NCBI GenBank assembly: GCA_023807065.1
Contig: JAJJLU010000336.1
Coordinates: forward strand, 39,177 to 103,176
Source of the DNA: Isotricha intestinalis
Lineage: Eukaryota; Ciliophora; Litostomatea; Vestibuliferida; Isotrichidae
Reading direction: 5' to 3'
DNA: 64,000 nt
Shown: positions 19,139 to 29,461 of the stretch, one piece after another
Position numbering within the stretch: the stretch's first letter is position 1
How the letters are laid out: each line of letters starts with the position of its first letter
Program-made: the position numbers and the translations under genes
Notes under the pieces: model-generated
Told to the model about the DNA's origin: nothing
Database searches by the model: none
What the model saw: the letters and a program-made list of their open reading frames with translations, nothing else

Positions 19139-19235
19139 AAATACAAAAATTATTCTTTGAAAAAGGAAAAATATAAAAGAAAATAGTTAATTAAAAAAAA
19201 AATTTGGAAAAAATGGAAGACAATACTTAAATTAA

Positions 19236-22198
19236 TCATGTAATATTCTTTCTAATTTTTTATTTATATTAATAAATGAACCAGAAATAATTTTTAAAAT
19301 AATTTCTAAATCTTTTTTTTTTGACTTAAAGTCTCAAAATTCTGATGATTCATCTTTTTTTGAATTTTTAGTAGATAATTTTTATGAAAATATTTTATCT
19401 CTAAATTCAATTGAGGAAGAATTACTTTCTTTAATTTATAGAATATTAAAACATGATATAAATAAAATTGATAAAATATCAGATTTATATGATTTATTAG
19501 AAAAATCTACTTTAGGAAAAATTTTTGATGTTTAATTATTAAAAATGATATAAAAGAATTTTTCAATATGATTTTAATAGATATTATTGAATATATGGAA
19601 AGAAATAATAATATTCAATTAACTTTTGATTTGGATAAATTAAAACCTCAAGGTTCTTTTGATGAAAAAAAAATTTCAAATGACTTTTTAATTAATTATA
19701 TTCCGGATTTAGATGATAAAATTATTTTAGAAAAAATGAAATCAACAAATGATAAAAATATAAAGGATTATCTTGGAAGACAATATAATAAAATAAAAGA
19801 TAATAATAATATTTTTTCAAATGATACAATTGTATTAAAATTATATACTGATAAAGAAGGACAAAAATTATTTCATGTTTTTAGTGAAAATTTTTATATA
19901 GTTAAAAATGTAATTAAAAAAATATTTAAAAAAATAATAGAAAATATTCATTTAATTCCTTTATCTATTAAATATATTTCTAAAATGATGCTTATAATTT
20001 CTAAAAAGAAGTTTCCTAACATTGAAACAATTGATTTAAATATATTCTTAGGAACCTTTTTCTTTAATAAAATTTTTTTTCCAATATTTTCATCCCCTGA
20101 TTTATTAGGATTAATTAATTCTTTTTTTATTTCAAATGTTACTTTAGAAAATATTAATATTATTTCTATTGTATTTAAACAATTAATAAAATTTGAATTA
20201 TTTACAAATACAGGATATACTATATTTAATTGGTTTTTTATAAAAGATATAATTCCTGTTTTATTTGATTTTTTTGAAAAATTAACTGAAATTGATTTTC
20301 CTCAATATGTTAATAAATTAGTTAATGGAGAAATAGATGAAAATGATTTTATTTATGATTATTTCAATGAATATCCTAAAAAAAATATTTATCATCAATC
20401 TATTTTTTTCTGTATTAAAGATTGTTTTAATATTATTTCCCTAATAAATATTAAACCAATTACTTTTCCACTTGATATAAAAAATATAGAGTGTAAAAAT
20501 GAAAAAAAAAAAAAAGAAATTATTGCTAAAAGAAATAAATTGAATTTATTATATGAAAAATTAATGAGTCAACCCTATTTTAATAATTTAAATGATTTAT
20601 ATAATTCTAAACAAAAAGATTACTTTTTAATAACTCAAACTTTATTTAGTGAATCCTTAGAAAAAATAAAAAAAATAAAACAAAATCCTTGTTTTATAAA
20701 AGAAGAATTAAAAGGTGATGATGACAATATTAATGAAACAAATAAAATAATAAAAATACAAAATTTTTTAAGTAATTTATTATATTATTGTAGGACTTTT
20801 AACACAATTAAATTTTCTGAAGAAATTAAAACAAATACAATAAGTATTTTAAGAGAATTGGTTAAATTTATTGGTACAGGAAGTTTTGTTTCAAGTTCTT
20901 CAATTCCTTCAGAATGGTATGCTCAAACATTAATTCAATTATTAAGTAGTTTACCTGAAGAATATAAAGAAAATGACTTTTATAAAATTTATTCTCAATT
21001 AACAGACAACTTAAATTTATCTATTAAATCATTAAATTCTGAATTTATTAGTCAAATATATAGTGATTTAGATTTTACTGAAAGAACTAAATCTAATTTA
21101 AAATATGTTAAAAAGTGCCTTTTAGAAAATGATTTAAATATTATTGCAAAGGAAATTATTGATAATTCAAAATATATTATATTATTAGAATATGATAAAA
21201 ATATGACTTTTATAAAAATTCATAAAAAAGAACAAGTCAAAACACCTAAAAAAATTAAAAAAAATGACGAAAAAGAAGGTATAAAAAAAATAGAATGTAG
21301 AAGCATTAAAGAATTTATAGATAATTTTCCAAATTTTAGTGAATATCAACAGAAAACAGATATTGATTTATTTAATTTATACAATGAGAATAAATTATGT
21401 GAAAATTTTACAGATTTATTTGAAGATATAAAAACTCAAATGATAACATTAAAAATAAATCAAATATTTAATGAACTTGAAACATATAATAAATATATTA
21501 ATAGTCAAGAAGAAGAGAATAAAAAACAAAAAAAAAAAATAATTAAAGAAGAAATAGATTATGATGAATTAATAGTAAAAATAGATGAAATAATAGAAAA
21601 ATATTCAGATTTCTTAAGTGTAGAAGTATCAAATGATAGAGGAAAAGTATTAGAAGAAATTGTAAATAAATTTAGTGATAAATTATTTTATAAAATTTTT
21701 GGATATATTATGTATAAATTATATGATAAAATATTTCCTGATTCTCCTGATGAAGAAGATATTAATATATATCAAAAATGTGTTAAATTAAGTTGGATTC
21801 AACCTAAAGATTTATTAAAAGAAAATAAATATATGTTCTATGATAATTTTATTACAGATACTTCTAAATTAATCAAAAAATTCACATCAGATAAATCATT
21901 AATTAATAAAATTAATTGTCTTCAAAAAATATTTCAAATAATTAATCAATGTATAAATTTTAATTCTTCAAACTCAAAAAATGAAACAGGAGTTGATGAT
22001 TTACTTCCTATATTTCAATATGTTTTAATTAAAGCTCAACCTGAAAAATTAAATTCAAATATAACATATTTAGAAAATTTTATGTATAGAGATTTAGCAA
22101 ATGGAGCTGCAGGACAAAACTTAGTATTATTAAGAGTTATTACAGAAGCATTAAAAAATTTTAATAATTCATTTAATGGGACTCCTGGAAATATATAA
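19236..22198 (+). CDS. RasGAP-VPS9 domain protein (GAPVD1/RME-6-like), with a -1 frameshift
   Basis: Two domains frame this protein. At the N-terminus, text such as EEELLSLIYRILKHDI, LEKSTLGKIFDV, then IKEFFNMILIDIIEYME, and IHLIPLSIKYISKMMLIISK, KFPNIE, FNKIFFPIFSSPDLLGLI follows the Ras-GAP/IQGAP GRD pattern. The C-terminus has a VPS9 Rab5-GEF pattern: KIFGYIMYKLYDKIFP near 710, then DDLLPIFQYVLIKAQPEKLN at about 810 and an end helix. This pairing is known from GAPVD1/RME-6, which links endocytic Rab5 activation to Ras-type GTPases. The intact frame is 19568-22198 (876 codons). The upstream RasGAP part lies in another frame, ends at TAA 19533, and rejoins by a 1-nt (-1) shift near 19531. 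The true start is unclear; an ATG at 19213 is not in frame. Confidence 0.75.
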
Positions 22199-22855
22199 AA
22201 ATGAAAAAAACTAAACAATTTATTAAGTAAATTGTAAATACTATTTATATTTAAATTATTTATTTAATAAACTTCAAATAAAAAAGTATATTTAAATATA
22301 AACATTTTCAATTTTATTATTTTAAAAACATAAATTAATTTTAAAAAATGTTAGATAAATAATATGATTTTTTCCATATTATTATTATTTAGTCATTTAA
22401 AGATAAACAAGTTGATGATAATAATTTAGCAAACCTCAATGATATAAAAATTGGTTAAAATGATAAGAATAAAAGGAAAACTATTTCAATAATTAATTCA
22501 CTTTCAAAACAATTAAAATAAAGATATTTTTTTCATTTATTCTTTACTCATATTAAGATTAAATTTTTACATCGACATAAAAAAAATCTAAACTTAAATT
22601 TTTTAATATATTATGCTAAATTCTAAGTTATTTAAAATTTTATATATATAATTATGTTCTAATTATCAAACATTCAATTTAAATTAAAATTATCATATAT
22701 TATATAAATAGTGAGAGTCTTCCCAATAAGAAATCATATGATCTAGTGAATTATTAGAATAACTAAACGTTTTATTATTCTTTTAGTTTGAATTCATTTT
22801 TAATATTAAATTAAAAAGATTAAGTTTTAAAAACAAAGATTATTTTCATTTAAAC
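22199..22855. other. 657-bp intergenic region between convergent genes
   Basis: This is A/T-rich sequence between the RasGAP-VPS9 gene (plus) and the kelch gene (minus). A short coding-looking piece (SFKDKQVDDNNLANLNDIKIG) lies near 22391-22455, preceded by a TTATTATTTAG that could be a splice acceptor. No start or partner exon is seen. A slightly less AT-rich stretch at 22710-22770 shows no tRNA fold. Confidence 0.4.
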
Positions 22856-23869
22856 TTAAATATTATTAATTATATCTTTTAAAGAAACTTTATTAATATA
22901 ACTCCATTCTTTATCAGAAGCACTACCTCCATATAAAATAATATTTTCATTAATTTCATCAACAGTCATAATAGCACTAATTCTTCCTAAAAAAACCCCA
23001 AAATTAGGATCATTATTAACCAATTCTTTATTAATAATAAGTTTACTTTTTTTAATAGTATTATCATTTAAATTATATACAACAAAAACATTAAAGAAAT
23101 TATTTCCATCTGTTCCTCCATATAATATAATATAATCTATATTATTATATTTAACTTGAGTATAAGCAAATGCACATAATGGACATGGAAGTTTTGGTCC
23201 TTCTTTAATCTTTTTTTCATTTAAATTTATTATATAAGATTTATTATCAATACTAGACATTAATCTTCCTCCTATTATTATTAAATTATTATTATAATAT
23301 CCCATTCCAAATAATTCTCTTGGTTCAATTATATTATTTAAATTGTCTATTTGAATTAATTCAAATTTATTTTCATGTATATCATAAGACCAAAGATCAT
23401 TTAATAAGCTTTCTTTAGTTCCTCCTCCAAAAATATAAATCAATTTATCATTATCAAAAGTCAAAGCATGACTATTTCTTTCACAAGGATTTTTTTCAAT
23501 ATTAATAGGAAAAACAATTAAATTTGAAACAGTAGACTGTAATATATCATTACAATTAATATTAATTTTAAAAAAATCAGCATAAAATTTTTGGGAGAAA
23601 AAATCTAATCCACCATGTAAATATATAGTTAAATTATTTAAAGTTTTTTCAGTGACAACAGAAGAAAAACCAGAACGAGGCGTAAAAACATTTGAAATTG
23701 GATTATTATTTGGAATACTTTCCCATTTTTTATCTTCAGGTAATAATAACCAAACATCATTATATGCTTTATTTCTATCACTTCCTCCTATTAATATATA
23801 TGATTTATCTGATAATGGATATAAAAATGAACTTGCCCTTGCTTCTGGCATTAATTTTTTTTCATCCAT
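22856..23869 (-). CDS. Kelch-repeat beta-propeller protein
   Basis: The 337-residue product consists almost only of kelch repeats. Six hydrophobic-GG motifs are spaced about 45-60 residues apart: YILIGGSD, IYLHGGLD, IYIFGGGT, LIIIGGRL, IILYGGTD and IILYGGSA. Each is followed by a Trp/Tyr strand such as NDVWLL or NDLWSYD. Six blades would close a propeller, used as a protein-interaction platform. There is no BTB, F-box or membrane segment. The start is the ATG at 23869, only 35 bp from the divergent CaaX gene. A more distant kelch protein lies about 5.6 kb to the right. The binding partner is unknown. Confidence 0.85.
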   Translation of the reverse strand: MDEKKLMPEARASSFLYPLSDKSYILIGGSDRNKAYNDVWLLLPEDKKWESIPNNNPISNVFTPRSGFSSVVTEKTLNNLTIYLHGGLDFFSQKFYADFFKININCNDILQSTVSNLIVFPINIEKNPCERNSHALTFDNDKLIYIFGGGTKESLLNDLWSYDIHENKFELIQIDNLNNIIEPRELFGMGYYNNNLIIIGGRLMSSIDNKSYIINLNEKKIKEGPKLPCPLCAFAYTQVKYNNIDYIILYGGTDGNNFFNVFVVYNLNDNTIKKSKLIINKELVNNDPNFGVFLGRISAIMTVDEINENIILYGGSASDKEWSYINKVSLKDIINNI

Positions 23870-23904
23870 TAATTTTTTAAAGATGATTTTTTAATAATTT
23901 CTTA
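23870..23904. promoter_or_regulatory. 35-bp bidirectional promoter region
   Basis: Only 35 bases separate the start codons of the kelch gene (minus) and the CaaX gene (plus). This is the shortest divergent spacing in the window. It contains only A/T runs and single G/C bases. Transcription of both genes must start within or next to it, so untranslated leaders must be very short. Confidence 0.45.
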
Positions 23905-24843
23905 ATGAAAAAATGCAATAAAAATATTGACTCAAATAATAATCAAATGGTTTTTAAATCTAAAATATCTTTTAATAATAATATTACAAATATAGAAAAG
24001 AATAAAGAAAATAATGATTATAATCATTTTAGATATAAAACTGAACCTCTCAAAAAGAAACTATCTAATTTATATCTTAAAACAATTTCAAAATATTTTG
24101 AAGAATCTTTAAATATCCTACAAACAATTCAACAAAACTTAACAATAAGTGTTGACAATAATAATAAACCTTTATTAAAGAAAAAAATGAAATTAAATAA
24201 TCAAAAGAAAAACAATCATTACATAAAATTATCTTCAATGGAAAAATTTGATATGGCAAAAACTATAATAGACAATTCAAATAATAGAAAAGAACAATAT
24301 TTAGAAATGTTTCTCCTTATAAATTCTTCTATAGATGAAGTGAGAAATTTATTGATGAATGATTTAGAAGATTTAAGAAAAAAAGAAAAAGTAAAAGATA
24401 AATATCCTTTTCTAGATGATATAAGTAGTATAACTTTATACAATTTCTCAGAAAGTGAAATTAATGAATCAAAAAATATAACTGAAATTTTTAAAAAAGA
24501 TCAAATTAACAATACAAGTTTAGTAAATAAAACAGATGAATCATCAACAATATATAATGATGATTCATATAATGAAATTCAAATTAAATCAATTCCAATT
24601 CAAACAAATGATAATTTATTAAATAGTAATTTATATTCTGCAGTAACTACTTCAAATACAAATCCAAATGTCATTTTAATATCTCAAGAAAAAATAAGAA
24701 ATAAAATACTTTATACTGAAGGTAATAATAATTATGATAACATTAAAGAAAATAAATTAGGTAAAATAGATGAATCAAAAAAATATAGTAAAGATGATTG
24801 TATCCAAAATAATAATGGTAAAAGAGACTGTATAATATTTTAA
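23905..24843 (+). CDS. Asn-rich protein with C-terminal CaaX prenylation motif
   Basis: The 312-residue product ends ...KRDC-I-I-F, a textbook CaaX box. Phe in the last position favours geranylgeranyl transferase I, and basic residues before the Cys would help membrane binding. Residues 40-60 and 110-170 are helical (for example MFLLINSSIDEVRNLLMNDL); the rest is Asn/Ser/Lys-rich and probably disordered. No GTPase motifs are present, so it is not a small G protein. It is likely a prenylated peripheral membrane protein, and shares its promoter gap with the kelch gene. The family is unknown. Confidence 0.65.
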   Translation: MKKCNKNIDSNNNQMVFKSKISFNNNITNIEKNKENNDYNHFRYKTEPLKKKLSNLYLKTISKYFEESLNILQTIQQNLTISVDNNNKPLLKKKMKLNNQKKNNHYIKLSSMEKFDMAKTIIDNSNNRKEQYLEMFLLINSSIDEVRNLLMNDLEDLRKKEKVKDKYPFLDDISSITLYNFSESEINESKNITEIFKKDQINNTSLVNKTDESSTIYNDDSYNEIQIKSIPIQTNDNLLNSNLYSAVTTSNTNPNVILISQEKIRNKILYTEGNNNYDNIKENKLGKIDESKKYSKDDCIQNNNGKRDCIIF

Positions 24844-24976
24844 TTAGGATAATATAATAATTATATATATAAATATATTCATTAAATTAATATTTAAAAA
24901 AAAGAAATAATAATCTAAATAAGAATAAAATAAAAAAATGTAGATAAAATAAATAAAAATAATATAATAAAAAATA

Positions 24977-27900
24977 ATGGAAAATAAACCAAATAATCAA
25001 ATAAATAAAGGAAGAAGAAAATCAGTGACATATATTTCAAATCTTTCATTAAATGCAACAGTTCAAAATCAAAAAATTGGAAGTCCATCACCGAAAAGAA
25101 AAAAGAGACAATCTGTAATAAATGTAAAAGATTCACCAAATCTTGTAAATTCAGGGAAAAATAATAAATCAAAAAAAATTATAATTAATACAGATAATTT
25201 AAATGTAGAAAAAATAAAAGGAAAAACAACATTTCAAAATCAAAAAAGAAGAGGTTCATATTCTGATTTATTTAAGTTAAAACAAAGTTATGTTTCAAAT
25301 GATATTAATCTTACTCAAAAACAACAAGGTAAATATTCAGAATTATATAAAAATGGAATAAGAGTTTTTGATGATTTAGAAAAAGAAGAAAAAAAAAATA
25401 GTAATAACAATAGTTTAAGAAGTTCATTTGCTTTATCAATAACTAAATCAAGAAATGCTTTAAAAGACACAAAAATAGGAGGAAGAAGAGCATCTTTACA
25501 ACCAAGTATTTTTAGAAATAAGAATTTTAATTTATTAGAAGGATTAGGAATTAAAATAGAAAAGAATGGAACTGAAGAATATGTTAGAACTTTATCAAAT
25601 AATAAAATAAATAAAGATAAAAATAATAATAGTGAAAGTAATAGTGATAGTGATAGTGATTCAAGTGATAGTTCTTCAAGTAGTTCTTCTAGTTCAAATA
25701 GTCAAAAAAATTCTGTTTCATCATCTAAAGGAAATAAAAATAATTTAAGTAATAATAGTTCTGAGCAAAAAATTAAAAAAAAAAATTCTTTAAAAAAAAG
25801 CTTTCAATCTAATAATAGTTCTAATAAATCTCAAAAAAGTTCTAAGAAAAAAATTTCTGATGAAGAAAAAGCTAAATATTTAAAAGGAAATGGTGTTGTT
25901 ATTGAAATGGAAAATAAAGAAGAAGAAAATACTATTAAAGAAGTTGAAGAAGAAGATGAAGAAGGGAGATTTAGTAATAAGAAATTTAATAGAGGATTAA
26001 GAAAAAGTAATTTAAAAAAAGATTATAAAAATAAAAAGATAGAAGAATTTATAGATGAAATTAATAATTTAGATGAAGATATTAAAAGACAAGTATTAAA
26101 AAGAAATAAATCTTTTGACAAAAATAATAGTAAAGTAAGTGAAGAATTTAAGTTAAGTGAAAAAGATATTGAAAAATATTTAATAAGAAGTAGATCTTTA
26201 GGAAATTTAATTACAAAGAATAAAAAATACAATATGAAAAATGTTAATAGAATATTAGAAGATAATAAAATATTAAATTCAGGATGTTTTACAGCAAAAG
26301 ATATATTTAAAGCTCAACTAAATGATAAAATTAATAATTTAGATGAGGACATTAAAAGACAAGTTTTAAAAAGAAATAAATCTTTTGATAAAAATGATAG
26401 TAAAGTAAGTGAAGAGTTTAAATTAGATAAAAAAGATATAGAAAAATATTTAATAAAAAGCAGATCTTTAGGAAACTTACTAATTAAAAGTAAAAAATAT
26501 AATATGAAAAATATAGAAAAGTTAATATTAAAGAATAAATTTATTAATGCTGGTAAAATTAATGGATATTTTACTCCTAAAGATATATTTAAAGCAGAAT
26601 TATTAAAGAAATTAAATAATTTAGATGAAGATATTAAAAAACAAGTATTAAAAAGAAATAAATCTTTTGACAAAAATAAAAGTAAAGTAAATGAAGAGTT
26701 TAAGTTAAGTGAAAAAGATATTGAAAAATTTATAATAAAAAGTAGATCTTTAGGAAACTTATTGATTAAAATTAAAAAATATAATATGAAAAATATAAAT
26801 AGAATATTAGAAGATAATAAGTTAATTAATTCAGGATGTTTTACAGCAAAAGATATATTTAAAGCTCAACTAAATGATAAAATTAATAATTTAGATGAAG
26901 ATATTAAAAGACAAGTTTTAAAAAGAAATAAATCTTTTGATAAAATTAATAGTGAAGTAATTGAAGATTTTAAATTAGATAAAAAGGATATAGAAAAATA
27001 TTTAATAAAAAGTAGATCTTTAGGTAATTTAATTACAAAAAATAAAAATTATAATATGAAAAATATAGAAAAGTTAATTTTAAAGAATAAATTAAATTTA
27101 CATAATAAAATTCCAAATACAAACCAATTAAAATTTGATGGTTTGACTGTTGAAACTAAAATAAATCAAACTACAAACGACACAATAACAAATACTCGTT
27201 TTGATATATCAGATAATAAACCATCTATATTAAGAGGTAAAAATATATCAGATAAACATAAATCAAATTTAAAGTCAAATTATAATACTCCAAATAGTTT
27301 AAAAAAAGTGACATATGATAATATAGCAACTTTAAGTCCTAAAAATAGTAGAAATATGAATGAAAAAAATATTAGTCCTTCTTTATTAAAATATAATTCA
27401 GATGAATTAAATTCATCAGAAATAAAAAAAAGAAATGCTGAATCATTTTTAACAAGAGGAGGAAAAATAAGTTTCTTTGATATTGATAATGAAAACAATA
27501 GAAATGATTATTCACATTCTTTCAAAAAAAGTAAAATGATAAATAATAATTCAAATAAAAAAGATGAAAGAAATATTATTGATGAAGAAATAAATAAATT
27601 AATTAATAAAATAAGAGAAAAAAATTTAGGAGAAACACAAATATTATCTTTATATAAAAAAGATCAAGAAAAAAAAATAGAACAATTAAAACAAGAAAAA
27701 ATAGAAATGGTTGAGAAAAAAATAAAATTTCTTAAAGAAAAAAAAGAAAAAGAAAATCAAAAAATGCAAAATTTTAGAATATCAAGAAGTAGAAATTTAG
27801 GAACTCAAACTTTGAAAACAAATTCAAGACAAATATCAATAGCATTACCTATTTCACCAACTTATAATGAAAATATTTATTCTTCTTCAAACAACAATAT

Positions 27901-28387
27901 AAATAAGTTAACTGAACCAATTATAACTGGAAAAGAAACAAAAATAAAATCACTTAAACATTTATTAAAAGATAAAGATTCATCTAATATTTTAGATAAA
28001 GAAGATAATGATAAACAAAATCTTACTCAAACTAATATAAAACATAATAAAACGGTAAATAAATTTAGAAGTGCTAATCGTATTGTTAAAAAAGGGAGTA
28101 TAAATAAATTAAAATTAAAAGACGTTCAAGAAAATATTAGAAATAAATCAAGAAATAATAAAACAACTCATTTTAAAACTGAAAGAAGTCATTTAGATAA
28201 AGTAAAAGATGATGTTAATGAATTAAATCAAAGAAAAAAAAATTATTTTATTTCTTATAGTTCATTTAAAAAAAATAATAAAGATTATATTATGCCTGTT
28301 AATGATATGGATGATGTTATTCAGTTAAATAATGTTTATACAAGTTTAAATGAAAATTTAAGTTCGATAAATAAAACTAACAATTGA
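24977..28387 (+). CDS. Large basic phosphoprotein-like protein with four 90-residue internal repeats
   Basis: The 1136-residue product ends in TGA. It begins with a basic, Ser-rich region (GRRKSVTY, GRRASLQP). A Ser/Asp run lies near 215-245. Four tandem copies of a 90-94-residue unit follow at about 363-711. Each copy holds NNLDEDIKRQVLKRNKSFDK, EFKL..KDIEK, and RSRSLGNL, two Ser sites in Arg/Lys contexts typical of AGC or CaM kinase targets. A coiled-coil helix (KKDQEKKIEQLKQEKIEMVE) sits near 895-935. No enzyme domain is seen. The repeats suggest a multivalent scaffold controlled by phosphorylation or 14-3-3-type binding; that is inference. Long open frames on the opposite strand in the repeats are shadows. 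Confidence 0.65.
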   Translation: MENKPNNQINKGRRKSVTYISNLSLNATVQNQKIGSPSPKRKKRQSVINVKDSPNLVNSGKNNKSKKIIINTDNLNVEKIKGKTTFQNQKRRGSYSDLFKLKQSYVSNDINLTQKQQGKYSELYKNGIRVFDDLEKEEKKNSNNNSLRSSFALSITKSRNALKDTKIGGRRASLQPSIFRNKNFNLLEGLGIKIEKNGTEEYVRTLSNNKINKDKNNNSESNSDSDSDSSDSSSSSSSSSNSQKNSVSSSKGNKNNLSNNSSEQKIKKKNSLKKSFQSNNSSNKSQKSSKKKISDEEKAKYLKGNGVVIEMENKEEENTIKEVEEEDEEGRFSNKKFNRGLRKSNLKKDYKNKKIEEFIDEINNLDEDIKRQVLKRNKSFDKNNSKVSEEFKLSEKDIEKYLIRSRSLGNLITKNKKYNMKNVNRILEDNKILNSGCFTAKDIFKAQLNDKINNLDEDIKRQVLKRNKSFDKNDSKVSEEFKLDKKDIEKYLIKSRSLGNLLIKSKKYNMKNIEKLILKNKFINAGKINGYFTPKDIFKAELLKKLNNLDEDIKKQVLKRNKSFDKNKSKVNEEFKLSEKDIEKFIIKSRSLGNLLIKIKKYNMKNINRILEDNKLINSGCFTAKDIFKAQLNDKINNLDEDIKRQVLKRNKSFDKINSEVIEDFKLDKKDIEKYLIKSRSLGNLITKNKNYNMKNIEKLILKNKLNLHNKIPNTNQLKFDGLTVETKINQTTNDTITNTRFDISDNKPSILRGKNISDKHKSNLKSNYNTPNSLKKVTYDNIATLSPKNSRNMNEKNISPSLLKYNSDELNSSEIKKRNAESFLTRGGKISFFDIDNENNRNDYSHSFKKSKMINNNSNKKDERNIIDEEINKLINKIREKNLGETQILSLYKKDQEKKIEQLKQEKIEMVEKKIKFLKEKKEKENQKMQNFRISRSRNLGTQTLKTNSRQISIALPISPTYNENIYSSSNNNINKLTEPIITGKETKIKSLKHLLKDKDSSNILDKEDNDKQNLTQTNIKHNKTVNKFRSANRIVKKGSINKLKLKDVQENIRNKSRNNKTTHFKTERSHLDKVKDDVNELNQRKKNYFISYSSFKKNNKDYIMPVNDMDDVIQLNNVYTSLNENLSSINKTNN
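26063..27110 (+). repeat. Four tandem coding repeats, 270-282 bp each
   Basis: The repeat units begin at 26063, 26333, 26615 and 26885, giving spacings of 270, 282 and 270 bp. They are in frame and highly similar at DNA level. Copies 1 and 3 share the ending with ILEDNK...SGCFTAKDIFKAQLNDKI, whereas copies 2 and 4 share MKNIEKLILKNK. This suggests the array arose by duplication of a two-unit block. Confidence 0.9.
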
Positions 28388-29461
28388 ATGTTTTTGGATA
28401 AAGATTATAATTCTATCTTTATAAATTATTTTTTAAAGTATATCTAATATAAATAGGTAACTTGATTTCAATTTAAAAATATTAATCCAAATAAAAATAA
28501 AAAAAGCTTTTTCAAAGAATATGAGTAAAATAAAAATTTAGAAAACTCTTTATTTAATTATTTAATTTATATATCCTTATTATCCATTTTAAATTTATTA
28601 ATTAATTTATTATTTAAGAATTTTTTAGTTTATTTTAATGAACAAAATTATAAAAAATTAAAAATTATAAAAAAGAAATTCAATAAAAGAAACAAAATTT
28701 TTAATATGTATGTATATCTTGTTTTCTTTTTATAAATTTAATATATTTAAATTTATATTTAATTAACATCTGTTTCCTAACTTTTTAGAATATTAATAAG
28801 AAATAAAATTATAATATGAAATTATTCCTTTAATACTTAAACCTATAGCAATTATAAAGATTGAATAATATTCTTTCAAAAATTTCATAGTAAAAGAAAG
28901 AGATATTTATCTTTATAAATTTAAGATACACCAAAGAAAATAAAGACAAAATTAATACAAGAATTTTAAATTATTATAACGTTCCTAAAGTAATAATGGA
29001 AGAATGATATTGATTTGAAGTAAGTTATTTCTATGAACTTTTTTGAATGTATTATTGGTATTCCATTTTATTTGAGATAAAGAAGAACTTAATCCAAATC
29101 TTTTGAATTTTTATATATACCTTTAAAAAGAACAACAAAAAATTGAAGTTTTAATGATATTATATATATATTTATCTAGCGAAGATGTAAGTTTGAAGTA
29201 ATAATATCATTTAATCAAAATTCAATTGAATATATAATAATTAATAGATTAATAATAATCTAAATCAGCTTTTCTAAAAATCTTCTAAGTTTAATTTGAA
29301 AAATAATTTATTTTATTTTTTTTCTTTTTTTTGTAACAAATTTTTATGTATTACATTCATATATATTAGGAAAAATAAAAATTAATGTTATTTATTGTAT
29401 CGATTTTAATTATTTTTTACTCTATTTTTTTTTAATATTTTTTTTCTATTTTCTTATCAAT
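28388..29461. other. 1.07-kb intergenic region, nothing recognised
   Basis: This sequence follows the repeat phosphoprotein gene and holds the promoter of the downstream kelch gene at its right end (a T-run to 29458, then the ATG). It is mixed AT-rich with no frame over a few dozen codons, no tandem repeat and no foldable tRNA. It is among the longest gene-free stretches away from the telomere. Confidence 0.5.

Noticed and set aside
22700..22780. RNA gene in the slightly GC-richer intergenic stretch
   Set aside because: No fold or box motif seen.
26023..26673. Minus-strand open frames in the four-repeat phosphoprotein gene
   Set aside because: They recur with the same sequence in each repeat copy and exist only because the plus-strand repeat is conserved.
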